Below are positions 36,157 through 43,984 of a stretch of 64,000 nucleotides of DNA, in pieces. The DNA is from Actinomycetota bacterium. GTDB lineage: Bacteria > Actinomycetota > Actinomycetes > Mycobacteriales > HKI-0501. The stretch covers positions 62,001 to 126,000 of the forward strand of contig JAVEDU010000110.1 in the NCBI GenBank assembly GCA_030840805.1. Direction: 5' to 3'. Below the pieces are notes generated by a model. That model saw only the letters and a program-made list of their open reading frames with translations, was not told the origin of the DNA and did not search any database. Positions within the stretch are counted from its first letter, which is position 1; each line of letters opens with the position of its first letter. A program made the translations under genes and the position numbers.

Positions 36157-37695
36157 CGAGGCAGACGTGCCGAGGGCCTTCCGCAGCTCCCGCTTGAGCA
36201 CCTTGTGGCTCGGCCCGAGCGGCAGCGCCTCGACGACCTGGAGCCGGCGCGGGTACTTGTGCTTGCCGAGCCGCTCGTGGGCCCAGGCCACGAACTCGTC
36301 CTCGCCCGGCAGGTCCGCGCCGGGCACGGGCACGACGACGGCCCACACCTCCTCGCCGTACCGCTCGTCGGCCACGCCGACGACCGCCACCTGCGCGACG
36401 GCGGGGTGCCGGGCGAGCACCTCCTCGACCTCCCGCGGGTACACGTTGAAGCCGCCGCGGATGATCACGTCCTTCTTGCGGTCCACGATGGAGATGAAGC
36501 CGTCGGCGTCCTTTTCGCCGAGGTCCCCGGTCCGGAACCAGCCGCCGGTGAGCGCCGCCGCGGTGGCCTCGGGCCGGCCGAGGTACCCGTCGAACACGTT
36601 GTGCCCGCGGATCACGATCTCCCCCAGCTCGCCGGCCGGGAGCAGCTCGATCCGGTCCTCCACGTCGGCCTCCGCGACCTCCACCTCGACGCCCCAGATC
36701 GGGTGCCCGACCGTGCCGGGGCGGGTGCCGAAGTGCGGCTGGTTCACCGACGCGGTGGGCGAGGTCTCGGACAGCCCGTACCCCTCGTACACCGTGGTCG
36801 AGAACGCCGCCTCGAACCGCTCCAGCACCGCGACCGGCAGCGACGCCCCGCCGGAGATGCACAGTCGCAACCGGGGCAGCTCCGCGATCCCGGCCGCCGC
36901 CTCGAGCAGCGCGATGAACATCGTCGGTACGCCGTGGAAGACGTCGACGCGCTCGGCGACCATCAGCTCGACCGCCGCCGGGCCGGAGAACCGCGGCAGC
37001 AGCACGAGCGTCCCGCCGGCGCGGAAGGTCGAGTTCATCCCGACGGTCTGCCCGAACGTGTGGAACAGCGGCAGGCAGCCGAGGACCACATCGGACGGCC
37101 GCATGTCGTGGGCGTCGAACGCGTTGACGGTCGCGTTCATGACGAGGTTGAGGTGGGTGAGCACCGCGCCCTTGGGCTCCCCGGTCGTCCCGCTGGTGTA
37201 GAAGACCACCGCCGGGTCGCCCGCGTCCCGGGACACATGCGACACCAGCGGTTCCGCGGCGGTGTCCTCCAGCCGCGGTACGCCGAGCTCCCCCTGGGCC
37301 GGTCCGACGGCGACCAGCGGCAGGCCCGCCGACGCGGCCGCCGCCCGGCCCAGCTCCAGCCGGCTCGTGTGGCACACGACGACGTCGGCACCGCTGTCCC
37401 GGAGGACGTACGCCACCTCGTCCGCGGTGAGCAGCAGGTGCACCGGGACGACGACCCCACCGGCCGCCGCGATCGCGAAGTACGCGCGCGGGAAGTCCAC
37501 GACGTTCGGCGCGATCAGCGCGACCGTGCCGCCGGGGGTCACCCCGAGCGAGCGGAGCGCACCCCCGAAGGAGAGTGCCTGCGACCACAGCTCGCGGTAG
37601 GTCACCCGCACCGGGCCGTCCACCACGGCGACCTTGTCCGGGTACCGGCGGGCCGCCTCGGCGAGCACGGACGCGAGCGACAGCGTGGCGCTCAC
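36154..37695 (-). CDS. acyl-CoA ligase (FadD/ANL superfamily)
   Basis: A 513-residue AMP-forming acyl-CoA synthetase. Motifs are VVFYTSGTTGEPKGAVLTH (P-loop, about 165), YEGYGLSETSPTASVN (about 300), WFRTGDLGEKDADGFISIVDRKKDVI (hinge and A8) and the C-terminal catalytic Lys in GPSHKVLKRELRKAL. It activates a carboxylic acid with CoA for degradation. The GTG start overlaps the MaoC stop (GTGA), making it the last gene of the five-gene operon. The P-loop is canonical. Chain-length preference cannot be assigned; the operon context suggests a branched or medium-chain acid. Confidence 0.92.
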   Translation of the reverse strand: MSATLSLASVLAEAARRYPDKVAVVDGPVRVTYRELWSQALSFGGALRSLGVTPGGTVALIAPNVVDFPRAYFAIAAAGGVVVPVHLLLTADEVAYVLRDSGADVVVCHTSRLELGRAAAASAGLPLVAVGPAQGELGVPRLEDTAAEPLVSHVSRDAGDPAVVFYTSGTTGEPKGAVLTHLNLVMNATVNAFDAHDMRPSDVVLGCLPLFHTFGQTVGMNSTFRAGGTLVLLPRFSGPAAVELMVAERVDVFHGVPTMFIALLEAAAGIAELPRLRLCISGGASLPVAVLERFEAAFSTTVYEGYGLSETSPTASVNQPHFGTRPGTVGHPIWGVEVEVAEADVEDRIELLPAGELGEIVIRGHNVFDGYLGRPEATAAALTGGWFRTGDLGEKDADGFISIVDRKKDVIIRGGFNVYPREVEEVLARHPAVAQVAVVGVADERYGEEVWAVVVPVPGADLPGEDEFVAWAHERLGKHKYPRRLQVVEALPLGPSHKVLKRELRKALGTSAS

Positions 37696-38144
37696 CCGAG
37701 GTACCGGACCACGGACTCCGCCACGCACACCGGCTTGTCCACGCCGTCGGCCTCCACGGTGGACCTGAGCACCAGCTGCACGCCACCGGCGATCTGGTCC
37801 ACCGAGACGATCTCCGCGGTGAGCCGCACCTTCGACCCGACCCGGACGGGCGAGGGGAACCGCACCTTGTTGAGGCCGTAGTTGATGCCCAGCTTCACGC
37901 CGTCCACCGAGTACAGGTCCTTCATCAACACCGGCAGCATCGACAGCGTCAGGTAGCCGTGCGCGATCGTCCCGCCGAACGGACCGTGCGCGGCCCGCTC
38001 CGGGTCGACGTGGATCCACTGGTGGTCGCCGGTGGCCTCGGCGAACAGGTCGACCCGATTCTGGTCGATTTCCCTCCAGGGACCCGGCCCGAGGACGGTG
38101 CCGACGGCGTCGGCGAGGGAGGCAACGGACGGAAAGGTCTTCAC
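37692..38144 (-). CDS. MaoC-like hotdog-fold enoyl-CoA hydratase
   Basis: A 150-residue hotdog protein. The catalytic region reads FAEATGDHQWIHVDPERA (about 34-51), with the Asp/His pair and GPFGGTIAHGYLTLSM following, the R-hydratase 2 signature. It hydrates trans-2-enoyl-CoA to a 3-hydroxyacyl-CoA, fitting between the acyl-CoA dehydrogenases and the SDR in this operon. GTG start and stop overlap both neighbours by four bases. Confidence 0.92.
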   Translation of the reverse strand: MKTFPSVASLADAVGTVLGPGPWREIDQNRVDLFAEATGDHQWIHVDPERAAHGPFGGTIAHGYLTLSMLPVLMKDLYSVDGVKLGINYGLNKVRFPSPVRVGSKVRLTAEIVSVDQIAGGVQLVLRSTVEADGVDKPVCVAESVVRYLG

Positions 38145-39313
38145 GCGAGGTGTCCTCCGATCTTGGTGTAACCGCGGAGCAGGTCACGGGACAGGATCAG
38201 CCGCTGCATCTCGTCGGTGCCCTCGAAGATGCGGAACAGCCGGACCTGCCGGTACCAGCGCTCGATGGGCAGTTCCCGGGTGTACCCCATGCCGCCGTGG
38301 ATCTGCATGACCCGGTCGATCACGCGGTTGACCATGCCGGCGCCGTACAGCTTCGCCATGGACGACGGGTGCCGCGGGTCGAGGCCGGCGTCGATGCTCC
38401 ACGCGGCCCGGAGCACGAGCCAGCGCGCCGCCTCGAGCTCGACCTCGGAGTCGGCGATCATCCACTGGATGGCCTGGTTGACGGCGATCGGCTTGCCGAA
38501 CGTCACGCGGTTCCGGGCATGGTCGATGGCCATCTGGAGCGCGCGTTCGGCGATGCCGACGGCGTGCGACGGGATGATGTACCGGCCCTTGCCGATCCAC
38601 TTCATACCCAGCTCGAAGCCCTGGCCGATCTCGCCGAGGATGTTGCGGCTCGGGACGCGCACGTTGTCGAAGACCAGCGACGCCGGGCCGCCCTCACCCA
38701 TGGTCTGGATGAACTCGGACGTCCAGCCCATGTCCCGGTCCACCAGGAACGCGGTCGTGCCGCCCCCGCGGGCGCCCTTCTCCTTGTCGGTGACCGCCAC
38801 GACGATCGTGAAGTCGGCGTCGTTTCCGCCGGTGATGAAGGTCTTCTCGCCGTGGAGGATCCAGTCGTCGCCGTCCGGGCGGGCCGACAGCGTGATGTTG
38901 GCGGCGTCCGAGCCGGCGCCCGGCTCGGTGATCGCGAAGCAGGAGATCCGGTCACCGGCGATCGTCGGGAGGAGGTACTCCTCGCGCTGCGCGTCGTTCG
39001 CGTAGTAGAGGATGTTGTCGGCCTCGCCGCCGAAGCGGAACGGCACGAACGAGTGGCCGATCTCGGTCCAGATCAGCGACTGCATCACGGCCGGGAGGTT
39101 CATCCCGCCGTACTCCTCCGGCGTGGACAGCCCCCAGAAGCCGAACTTCTTGGCCTTCTGCTGGAGCTCCTTCAACTCGTCGTGGGTGATGCCGGGCTGG
39201 TGGTTGCGCTCACGGCGCAGCACCTCCTGCTCCAGCGGCGCGACCTCCTTGCGGATGAAGTCCCGGGCCGTGTCCCGGATCGCCTTCTGCTCGTCGGAAA
39301 GGGAAAAGTCCAC
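38141..39313 (-). CDS. acyl-CoA dehydrogenase
   Basis: A 390-residue flavoprotein of the three-domain acyl-CoA dehydrogenase family. It has FGFWGLSTPEEYGGMN, CFAITEPGAGSDAANI (FAD-binding, about 128), FITGGNDADF, GFELGMKWIGKGRY, and the C-terminal GGMGYTRELPIERWYRQVRLFRIFEGTDEMQR. The catalytic base is often Glu at the FEGT position here. It removes two hydrogens from an acyl-CoA, passing electrons to ETF. Lies nine bases downstream of the SDR gene and overlaps maoC. The substrate differs from the second dehydrogenase in the operon, as the two share little beyond the family motifs. Confidence 0.93.
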   Translation of the reverse strand: MDFSLSDEQKAIRDTARDFIRKEVAPLEQEVLRRERNHQPGITHDELKELQQKAKKFGFWGLSTPEEYGGMNLPAVMQSLIWTEIGHSFVPFRFGGEADNILYYANDAQREEYLLPTIAGDRISCFAITEPGAGSDAANITLSARPDGDDWILHGEKTFITGGNDADFTIVVAVTDKEKGARGGGTTAFLVDRDMGWTSEFIQTMGEGGPASLVFDNVRVPSRNILGEIGQGFELGMKWIGKGRYIIPSHAVGIAERALQMAIDHARNRVTFGKPIAVNQAIQWMIADSEVELEAARWLVLRAAWSIDAGLDPRHPSSMAKLYGAGMVNRVIDRVMQIHGGMGYTRELPIERWYRQVRLFRIFEGTDEMQRLILSRDLLRGYTKIGGHLA

Positions 39314-39322
39314 CGTGAACTC

Positions 39323-40078
39323 CTATCGGGCTCCGCCGTTGACGTACAGGGTCTGACCACTCACATAGGACGCGTCGTCGCTGGCCAGGAAGGCGATCAC
39401 CGAGGCGATCTCCTCGGGCCGGCCGACCCGGCGGAGCGGGGTGTTCGCCGCCGCGCGCTCCTGGTGCTCCTCGGGGCTCGCCCCGACCCGGGTCGCGGTG
39501 GCCGCGGTCATCGAGGTTGCCACGTACCCGGGCGCGACGGCGTTGACGTTGATGTTGAACGGGCCGAGCTCGAGGGCCATCGTCGCGGTCAGGCCCTGGA
39601 CGCCGGCCTTCGTGGCCGCGTAGTTGACCTGGCCGCGGTTGCCGAGCGCCGACCGGCTCGACAGGTTGACGATCTTGCCGGACCGCTGCTCGACCATGTA
39701 CCGCTGGGCGGCCTGGCTGCAGAGGAAGACGCCGGTGAGGTTGATCGACAGCACCGCGTCCCAGTCGTCCTTGGACATCTTGAACAGCAGGTTGTCCCGG
39801 GTGATGCCGGCGTTGTTGACGAGGATGTCCAGCCGCCCGAACCGCTCGACCACGGCCGCGGCCATCCGGTCCACGGAGGACTGGTCGGACACGTCGCAGC
39901 CGAACGCGACCGCCACCCCGCCGCCGGTGGTGATCTCGTCCACCACGGGCTGGCCACGTTCGGCGGTCAGGTCGACGATCCCGACGCTCGCGCCCTCGGC
40001 GGCGAGGAGGCGGGCGGTCGCCGCACCGATGCCCTGCGCCGCGCCGGTGACGACGGCGACCTTGCCGGTGAATCGCAC
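39323..40078 (-). CDS. FabG-like short-chain dehydrogenase/reductase
   Basis: A 251-residue classical SDR. It shows the NAD(P) motif VVTGAAQGIGAATA (residues 8-21), CDVSDQSSV, NNAGITRDNLLFKM, the catalytic Ser in NLSSRSALG and YAATKAG (Tyr-Lys pair, about 154-158), and PGYVATSM. The acidic residue VDLTAE after the second strand favours NAD over NADP. Its likely job here is oxidation of a 3-hydroxyacyl-CoA. The GTG start follows AAGGGAG. It lies between the two acyl-CoA dehydrogenases with 9 and 14 base gaps. Confidence 0.92.
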   Translation of the reverse strand: MRFTGKVAVVTGAAQGIGAATARLLAAEGASVGIVDLTAERGQPVVDEITTGGGVAVAFGCDVSDQSSVDRMAAAVVERFGRLDILVNNAGITRDNLLFKMSKDDWDAVLSINLTGVFLCSQAAQRYMVEQRSGKIVNLSSRSALGNRGQVNYAATKAGVQGLTATMALELGPFNINVNAVAPGYVATSMTAATATRVGASPEEHQERAAANTPLRRVGRPEEIASVIAFLASDDASYVSGQTLYVNGGAR

Positions 40079-40092
40079 GGGTACTCCCTTGG

Positions 40093-41241
40093 CTAGAAAG
40101 CGTTGACGCCGGTCAGTGCCCGGCCGATCAGCAGCTGCTGGATCTGCGACGTGCCCTCGTACAGCGTCATGACCCGGGCGTCGCGGAGGTACTTGCCGAC
40201 CGGGTACTCGTCCACGTACCCGTACCCGCCGAACACCTGGAGCGCGTTGTTGGCGGCGCGTACGGCGGCCTCGCTGGCGTGGAGCTTGGCCATGTTGGCC
40301 TCGGTGGCGAACTGCTCGCCGCGGTCGATCAGGTCGGCGACCCGCCAGGTCAGCAGGCGCGAGGCGTGCAGGTCCACGGCGATCTGGGCGATGAGCTGCT
40401 GCACGAGCTGGAACGACGCGATCGGCTTGCCGAACTGTGTCCGCTCGGTCGAGTACCGCACCGCCGCGTCGAGGCAGCCCTGCGCGATGCCGACACAGCC
40501 CGCGGCGACCGACATCCGGCCCTTCGCGAGCGCCGACATGGCGACCGAGAAGCCCTTTCCCTCGGCGCCGAGCATCGCCCCCACGGGCACCCGCACCCCG
40601 TCCAGCGACAGCGACGCGGTCGCCTGCCCGCGCAGGCCGAGCTTGCCGTGGATCTCGGTGCGCTCGAACCCGGCCGAGTCGGTCGGCACGAGGAACGCGC
40701 TGATCCCCCGGTGCCCCTCGCCGCCGGTCCGCGCGAAGATCAGCGCCACGTCGGCCCAGGTGCCGTTGGTGATGAACATCTTCGAGCCGGTGACCACCCA
40801 CTCGTCGCCGTCCCGGACGGCCCGGGTCACCAGCGAGGCGGCGTCGGAGCCCGTGCCGGGCTCGGTCAGGCCGAAGCAGGCAAGCGCCTCACCGGCGCAC
40901 AGCCGGGGCAGCCACGTCCGCTTCTGTTCCTCGGAGCCGTACGCCGCGATCGACTTGCCGACCAGGCCGAGCGAGACCGAGACGATGCCACGGACCGACG
41001 AGTCGCCGCGGCCGAGCTCCTCCAGCACCAGGCAGTACGCGAGGTGGTCACCGCCCGAGCCGCCGTACTCCTCGGGGATCGTCAGACCGAGGAACCCGAG
41101 GTCGCCGAGCTTCCGGACGATCCCGCGGTCGACGGACTCGGCGCGGTCCCAGTCCCGGGCGTACGGGATCACGTCCCGCTCGACGAACTCCGCGGCGAGT
41201 TGCCGTACCGCGATCTGCTCTTCGGACAGCGTCAGGTCCAT
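40093..41241 (-). CDS. acyl-CoA dehydrogenase (first gene of the acyl-CoA degradation operon)
   Basis: A 382-residue acyl-CoA dehydrogenase. Signatures are LGFLGLTIPEEYGGSGGDH, ACFGLTEPGTGSDAASLVTRA (FAD loop, about 122), MFITNGTWADVALIFARTG, KLGLRGQATASLSLDGVRVP and the C-terminal FGGYGYVDEYPVGKYLRDARVMTLYEGTSQIQ, with catalytic Glu in YEGTSQ. It resembles short/branched-chain and isovaleryl/butyryl-CoA type enzymes. It leads a run with SDR, a second ACAD, MaoC and acyl-CoA ligase. The 157-base gap to the divergent alcohol dehydrogenase holds the promoters and a TGGAA/TTCCA palindrome. Confidence 0.93.
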   Translation of the reverse strand: MDLTLSEEQIAVRQLAAEFVERDVIPYARDWDRAESVDRGIVRKLGDLGFLGLTIPEEYGGSGGDHLAYCLVLEELGRGDSSVRGIVSVSLGLVGKSIAAYGSEEQKRTWLPRLCAGEALACFGLTEPGTGSDAASLVTRAVRDGDEWVVTGSKMFITNGTWADVALIFARTGGEGHRGISAFLVPTDSAGFERTEIHGKLGLRGQATASLSLDGVRVPVGAMLGAEGKGFSVAMSALAKGRMSVAAGCVGIAQGCLDAAVRYSTERTQFGKPIASFQLVQQLIAQIAVDLHASRLLTWRVADLIDRGEQFATEANMAKLHASEAAVRAANNALQVFGGYGYVDEYPVGKYLRDARVMTLYEGTSQIQQLLIGRALTGVNAF

Positions 41242-41302
41242 GCTGCCTCCCCGGCCGATGTGTGCTGGAACACCCAGAGAGGGCGCGCAGCTAAACTAGC
41301 GC

Positions 41303-41315
41303 TGGAAGTTTTCCA
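41303..41315. promoter_or_regulatory. TGGAA-N3-TTCCA palindrome in the divergent promoter region
   Basis: TGGAAGTTTTCCA lies between the acyl-CoA operon and the alcohol dehydrogenase gene. A near-identical TGGAAACTTTCCA lies before the catalase gene (49677). Short, so possibly chance, but both are in promoter gaps. Confidence 0.35.
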
Positions 41316-41398
41316 CCGTCCAGCACCCCCACCACGCGTCCCGCGCCCGGCCGCGGATGGCTACAGTGCCGTCGCCGGGGGCGTACGAGGAGGACGAC

Positions 41399-42478
41399 AT
41401 GGTCAAGGCTCTGGTGGCCCGCGCGGCGGGACACGCACTGCACGTCGAGGACATCGAGCTCCCCGCCCCCGGTCCGGGGCAGGTCCGCGTGCGGGTTCGC
41501 GCCGCGGGGGTGTGCCATTCCGACCTGTCGATGGCGAACGGCACGCTGACCGCGCCGTTCCCGCTGGTCCTGGGGCACGAGGCCGCGGGCGTCGTCGCGG
41601 AGATCGGCGCGGACGTCCAGCGTGTGGCGGTCGGGGACCACGTCGTCCTCAACTGGTCGCCGCCGTGCCGGCAGTGCTGGTTCTGCTCCCACGGTGAGCC
41701 GTGGCTCTGCGAGACCGGCGGTACGCCCGCCGCCCGGCGTGGGACGGCCTCGGACGGCACGCCGCTGAACGTGACGCTCGGTCTCGGCGCACTCGCCGAG
41801 GAGGTCGTCGTGCCCGAGGCGGCCGTCATCCCGCTGCCGGCCGGAGCGCCGCTGGAGGAGTCCGCGCTGCTCGGCTGCGCCGTGCTCACCGGCGTCGGCG
41901 CGGTCGTGAACACCGCCCACGTCGCCGCGGGCGACACCGTCCTGGTGATCGGGCTCGGCGGCGTCGGGCTCTCCGTCGTGACCGCCGCCCGTGCCGCCGG
42001 GGCCGAGACGGTCATCGCCGTCGACATCTCCGACGCGAAGAGGGACCTCGCCGCGGCGGCCGGGGCCACTCATTTCCTGGTCTCCGACGAGGCGCTGACC
42101 AAGGGCGTCCGCGGGCTGACCGGCGGCCGCGGGGTCGACCACTCGTTCGAGTGCGTCGGCCGGTCGGCGACGATCCGGTCCGCCTGGCGCAGCACCCGCC
42201 GCGGCGGGCAGGTCATCGTCGTCGGGATGGGCGCGAAGGACGACATGGTGACCCTGTCGGCGCTGGACATCTTCCACTCGGCCCGCACGCTGCGGTCCGC
42301 GGTGTACGGCAACTCCGACCCCGACCGCGAGGTACCGCAGCTCGCCGAGGCCGTGCTCGACGGCTCGCTGGATCTCAAGCCCCTGGTCACGCACCGGATC
42401 ACCCTCGCCGAGGCGCCCGCCGCGTTCGAGCGGATGGCCCGCGGGGAGGGCGCCCGGTCGGTCGTGGTGTTCGACTGA
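41399..42478 (+). CDS. zinc-dependent alcohol dehydrogenase
   Basis: A 359-residue medium-chain dehydrogenase. Catalytic zinc ligands are in AAGVCHSDLSMANG (Cys near 38) and GHEAAGVVAEIG (His near 62). The structural zinc is bound by CRQCWFCSHGEPWLC (about 90-104). The NAD motif is VIGLGGVGLSVVTAARAAGA near 190, followed by VIAVDIS, whose Asp points to NAD use. The ATG at 41399 has a strong GAGGAGG site. It may oxidise alcohols feeding the divergent acyl-CoA operon. DUF488 follows five bases after the stop. Confidence 0.92.
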   Translation: MVKALVARAAGHALHVEDIELPAPGPGQVRVRVRAAGVCHSDLSMANGTLTAPFPLVLGHEAAGVVAEIGADVQRVAVGDHVVLNWSPPCRQCWFCSHGEPWLCETGGTPAARRGTASDGTPLNVTLGLGALAEEVVVPEAAVIPLPAGAPLEESALLGCAVLTGVGAVVNTAHVAAGDTVLVIGLGGVGLSVVTAARAAGAETVIAVDISDAKRDLAAAAGATHFLVSDEALTKGVRGLTGGRGVDHSFECVGRSATIRSAWRSTRRGGQVIVVGMGAKDDMVTLSALDIFHSARTLRSAVYGNSDPDREVPQLAEAVLDGSLDLKPLVTHRITLAEAPAAFERMARGEGARSVVVFD

Positions 42479-42483
42479 CGAGG

Positions 42484-42915
42484 ATGCTGTCCACCGTCGG
42501 GTACGAGGGGATCAGCGCCGAGGAGCTGGTCTCCGCGCTGCGTGAGGCGCGGGTCGAGGTGCTCGCCGACGTCCGGCTGAACCCGCAGTCCCGCAAGCGC
42601 GGGCTGTCGAGGCGCGGGCTCGCCGCGGCGCTGGCGGAGGCCGGCATCCGGTACGTCCACCTGCCCGCACTGGGCAACCCGAAGGACAACCGGGACGCGT
42701 TCCGGCGCGGGGAGCCGGCGGCGTGGGACCGGTACCGCGCGCAGTTCGAGACCCCGCCCGCGGACGACGCACTGGACGAGCTGGTGGAGCTGGCGCGGGC
42801 GTCCCGCGTGGCGCTGCTCTGCTACGAGCACGACCACGCGAGCTGTCACCGCTCGGCGGTGGCGGCGGAGCTGCTGCGCCGCGACCCGTCACTCGGGCCG
42901 GTCACCGAACTCTGA
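42484..42915 (+). CDS. DUF488 family protein
   Basis: A 143-residue protein of the DUF488 family. It has STVGYEGISAEELVSALREA at the N-terminus, VLADVRLNPQSRKRGLSRRGL, YVHLPALGNPKDNRDAF, and the conserved Cys-His cluster LLCYEHDHASCHRSAVAAEL near residue 118. Family members are widespread and of unknown function; the Cys/His pair looks catalytic. It is 5 bases after the alcohol dehydrogenase and probably co-transcribed. A palindromic repeat starts 17 bases after its stop. Confidence 0.85.
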   Translation: MLSTVGYEGISAEELVSALREARVEVLADVRLNPQSRKRGLSRRGLAAALAEAGIRYVHLPALGNPKDNRDAFRRGEPAAWDRYRAQFETPPADDALDELVELARASRVALLCYEHDHASCHRSAVAAELLRRDPSLGPVTEL

Positions 42916-42932
42916 CGCCCCCCGAAGCGGAG

Positions 42933-42991
42933 TTGATCATGGGGTATGCAACACGACACGCCGGCGTGTCTGTTGCAGAGCCCAAGATCAA
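42933..42991 (+). repeat. type A TGATCA hairpin repeat, copy 2
   Basis: An imperfect palindrome with outer arms TTGATC / GATCAA, middle arms TGCAACA / TGTTGCA and the core CGACACGCCGGCGTGTC. It matches the reverse complement of the element at 15466-15520, and both copies are followed by ACGCGG outside the arm. It starts 18 bases after the DUF488 stop and precedes the end of the convergent hydrolase gene. Confidence 0.8.
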
Positions 42992-43005
42992 CGCGGGGTG
43001 GGGGG

Positions 43006-43980
43006 TCACGCCCCGCTGATCGGGGCACCGTCCACGGCCGTCGCACCGGCCTGCTCGACGTGCCCGGACCGCAGCAGGCCCCGCCACCGCTCCACGTCGT
43101 ACTCGGCCGGGCTGGTGGTCCCGACGAACTCCCGTACCAGCTCGACGAACCGCTCCGGCTCCTCCTCGTGCGGGAAGTGCCCGGCCTCCGGGAAGAAGAC
43201 CAGCCGGCTCCCCGGCATCGCGCACGCGGCCCGCGCGGCATGCGACAGCGGGATGACGTGGTCGCGGCCACCCCACACGATCCAGGTCGGCAGCCCCGCC
43301 GCGAGGTAGCTGCGGTCCAGCATGGTGATCACCTGGCCGCGTCCGTCCACCGCGGACCGCAGCGTGCGCAGGAACGCCCGACGGGCCTCCGGCGTGGCCA
43401 GCGACTCCATCCGGTCGAACAGGCGGTCGAGGTCGGGCCCGACACCCCACCCGCCGAACCGGGGCAGCACCGGCCGCAGCCGCTCCGCCAGCCGGCGCGT
43501 GGGCGCCACCGTCGCCAGCTTCAGGAACACCCCGCCGTTGGAGCTCGCCAGCAGGCGCAGCGCCGGGTGCACCTGCCGGCCGACACCCCCGCTGCCGACC
43601 AGCATGAGCCGGGCGCAGCGCTCCGGGAACTGATACGCGAACTGCATCGCGACGCCGCCGCCGAGCGAGTGCCCCACCACCGTCGCCTGCTCGACGCCCA
43701 GCACCGTCAGCAGGTCCCGCATGCCGCAGGCGTACGCGCCGACGGCGTAGTCGGCGCGGGGCTTCGCCGAGTCACCGTGCCCGAGCAGGTCGGGCGCGAT
43801 CACGGTGAAGTGCTCGGCCAGCCCGGGCAGCACCGGGAGCCACGTCGCCGAGCTGACCCCGATGCCGTGGATGAGGAGCAGCGGTGGGCCGCTCCCCATC
43901 CGGCGGAAGGCCCGCCGGTAACCGTGGATCGTCCGGTACTCGACCTCCATCGCGGAAGTGTCGCGCGTGGACGTTGCCAC
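43006..43980 (-). CDS. alpha/beta hydrolase
   Basis: A 324-residue alpha/beta-hydrolase fold protein. The oxyanion HGIGVSS and nucleophile elbow VVGHSLGGGVAMQFA (Ser near 105) are followed by the acid in VWGGRDHVIPLSHA and the catalytic His in PEAGHFPHEEEPERF (about 280). A cap domain lies at 130-215. The GTG start is used; ATG ten codons later is possible. It lies four bases after the long-chain acyl-CoA synthetase stop on the same strand and is likely co-expressed. An ester or thioester substrate is suggested by that pairing. No membrane segment or signal peptide. Confidence 0.85.
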   Translation of the reverse strand: MATSTRDTSAMEVEYRTIHGYRRAFRRMGSGPPLLLIHGIGVSSATWLPVLPGLAEHFTVIAPDLLGHGDSAKPRADYAVGAYACGMRDLLTVLGVEQATVVGHSLGGGVAMQFAYQFPERCARLMLVGSGGVGRQVHPALRLLASSNGGVFLKLATVAPTRRLAERLRPVLPRFGGWGVGPDLDRLFDRMESLATPEARRAFLRTLRSAVDGRGQVITMLDRSYLAAGLPTWIVWGGRDHVIPLSHAARAACAMPGSRLVFFPEAGHFPHEEEPERFVELVREFVGTTSPAEYDVERWRGLLRSGHVEQAGATAVDGAPISGA

Positions 43981-43984
43981 GGTG

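Noticed and set aside
42484-42915. Long frame joining alcohol dehydrogenase antisense-frame residues to DUF488
   Set aside because: The DUF488 family start coincides with ATG 42484; the upstream part is an out-of-frame reading of the dehydrogenase.
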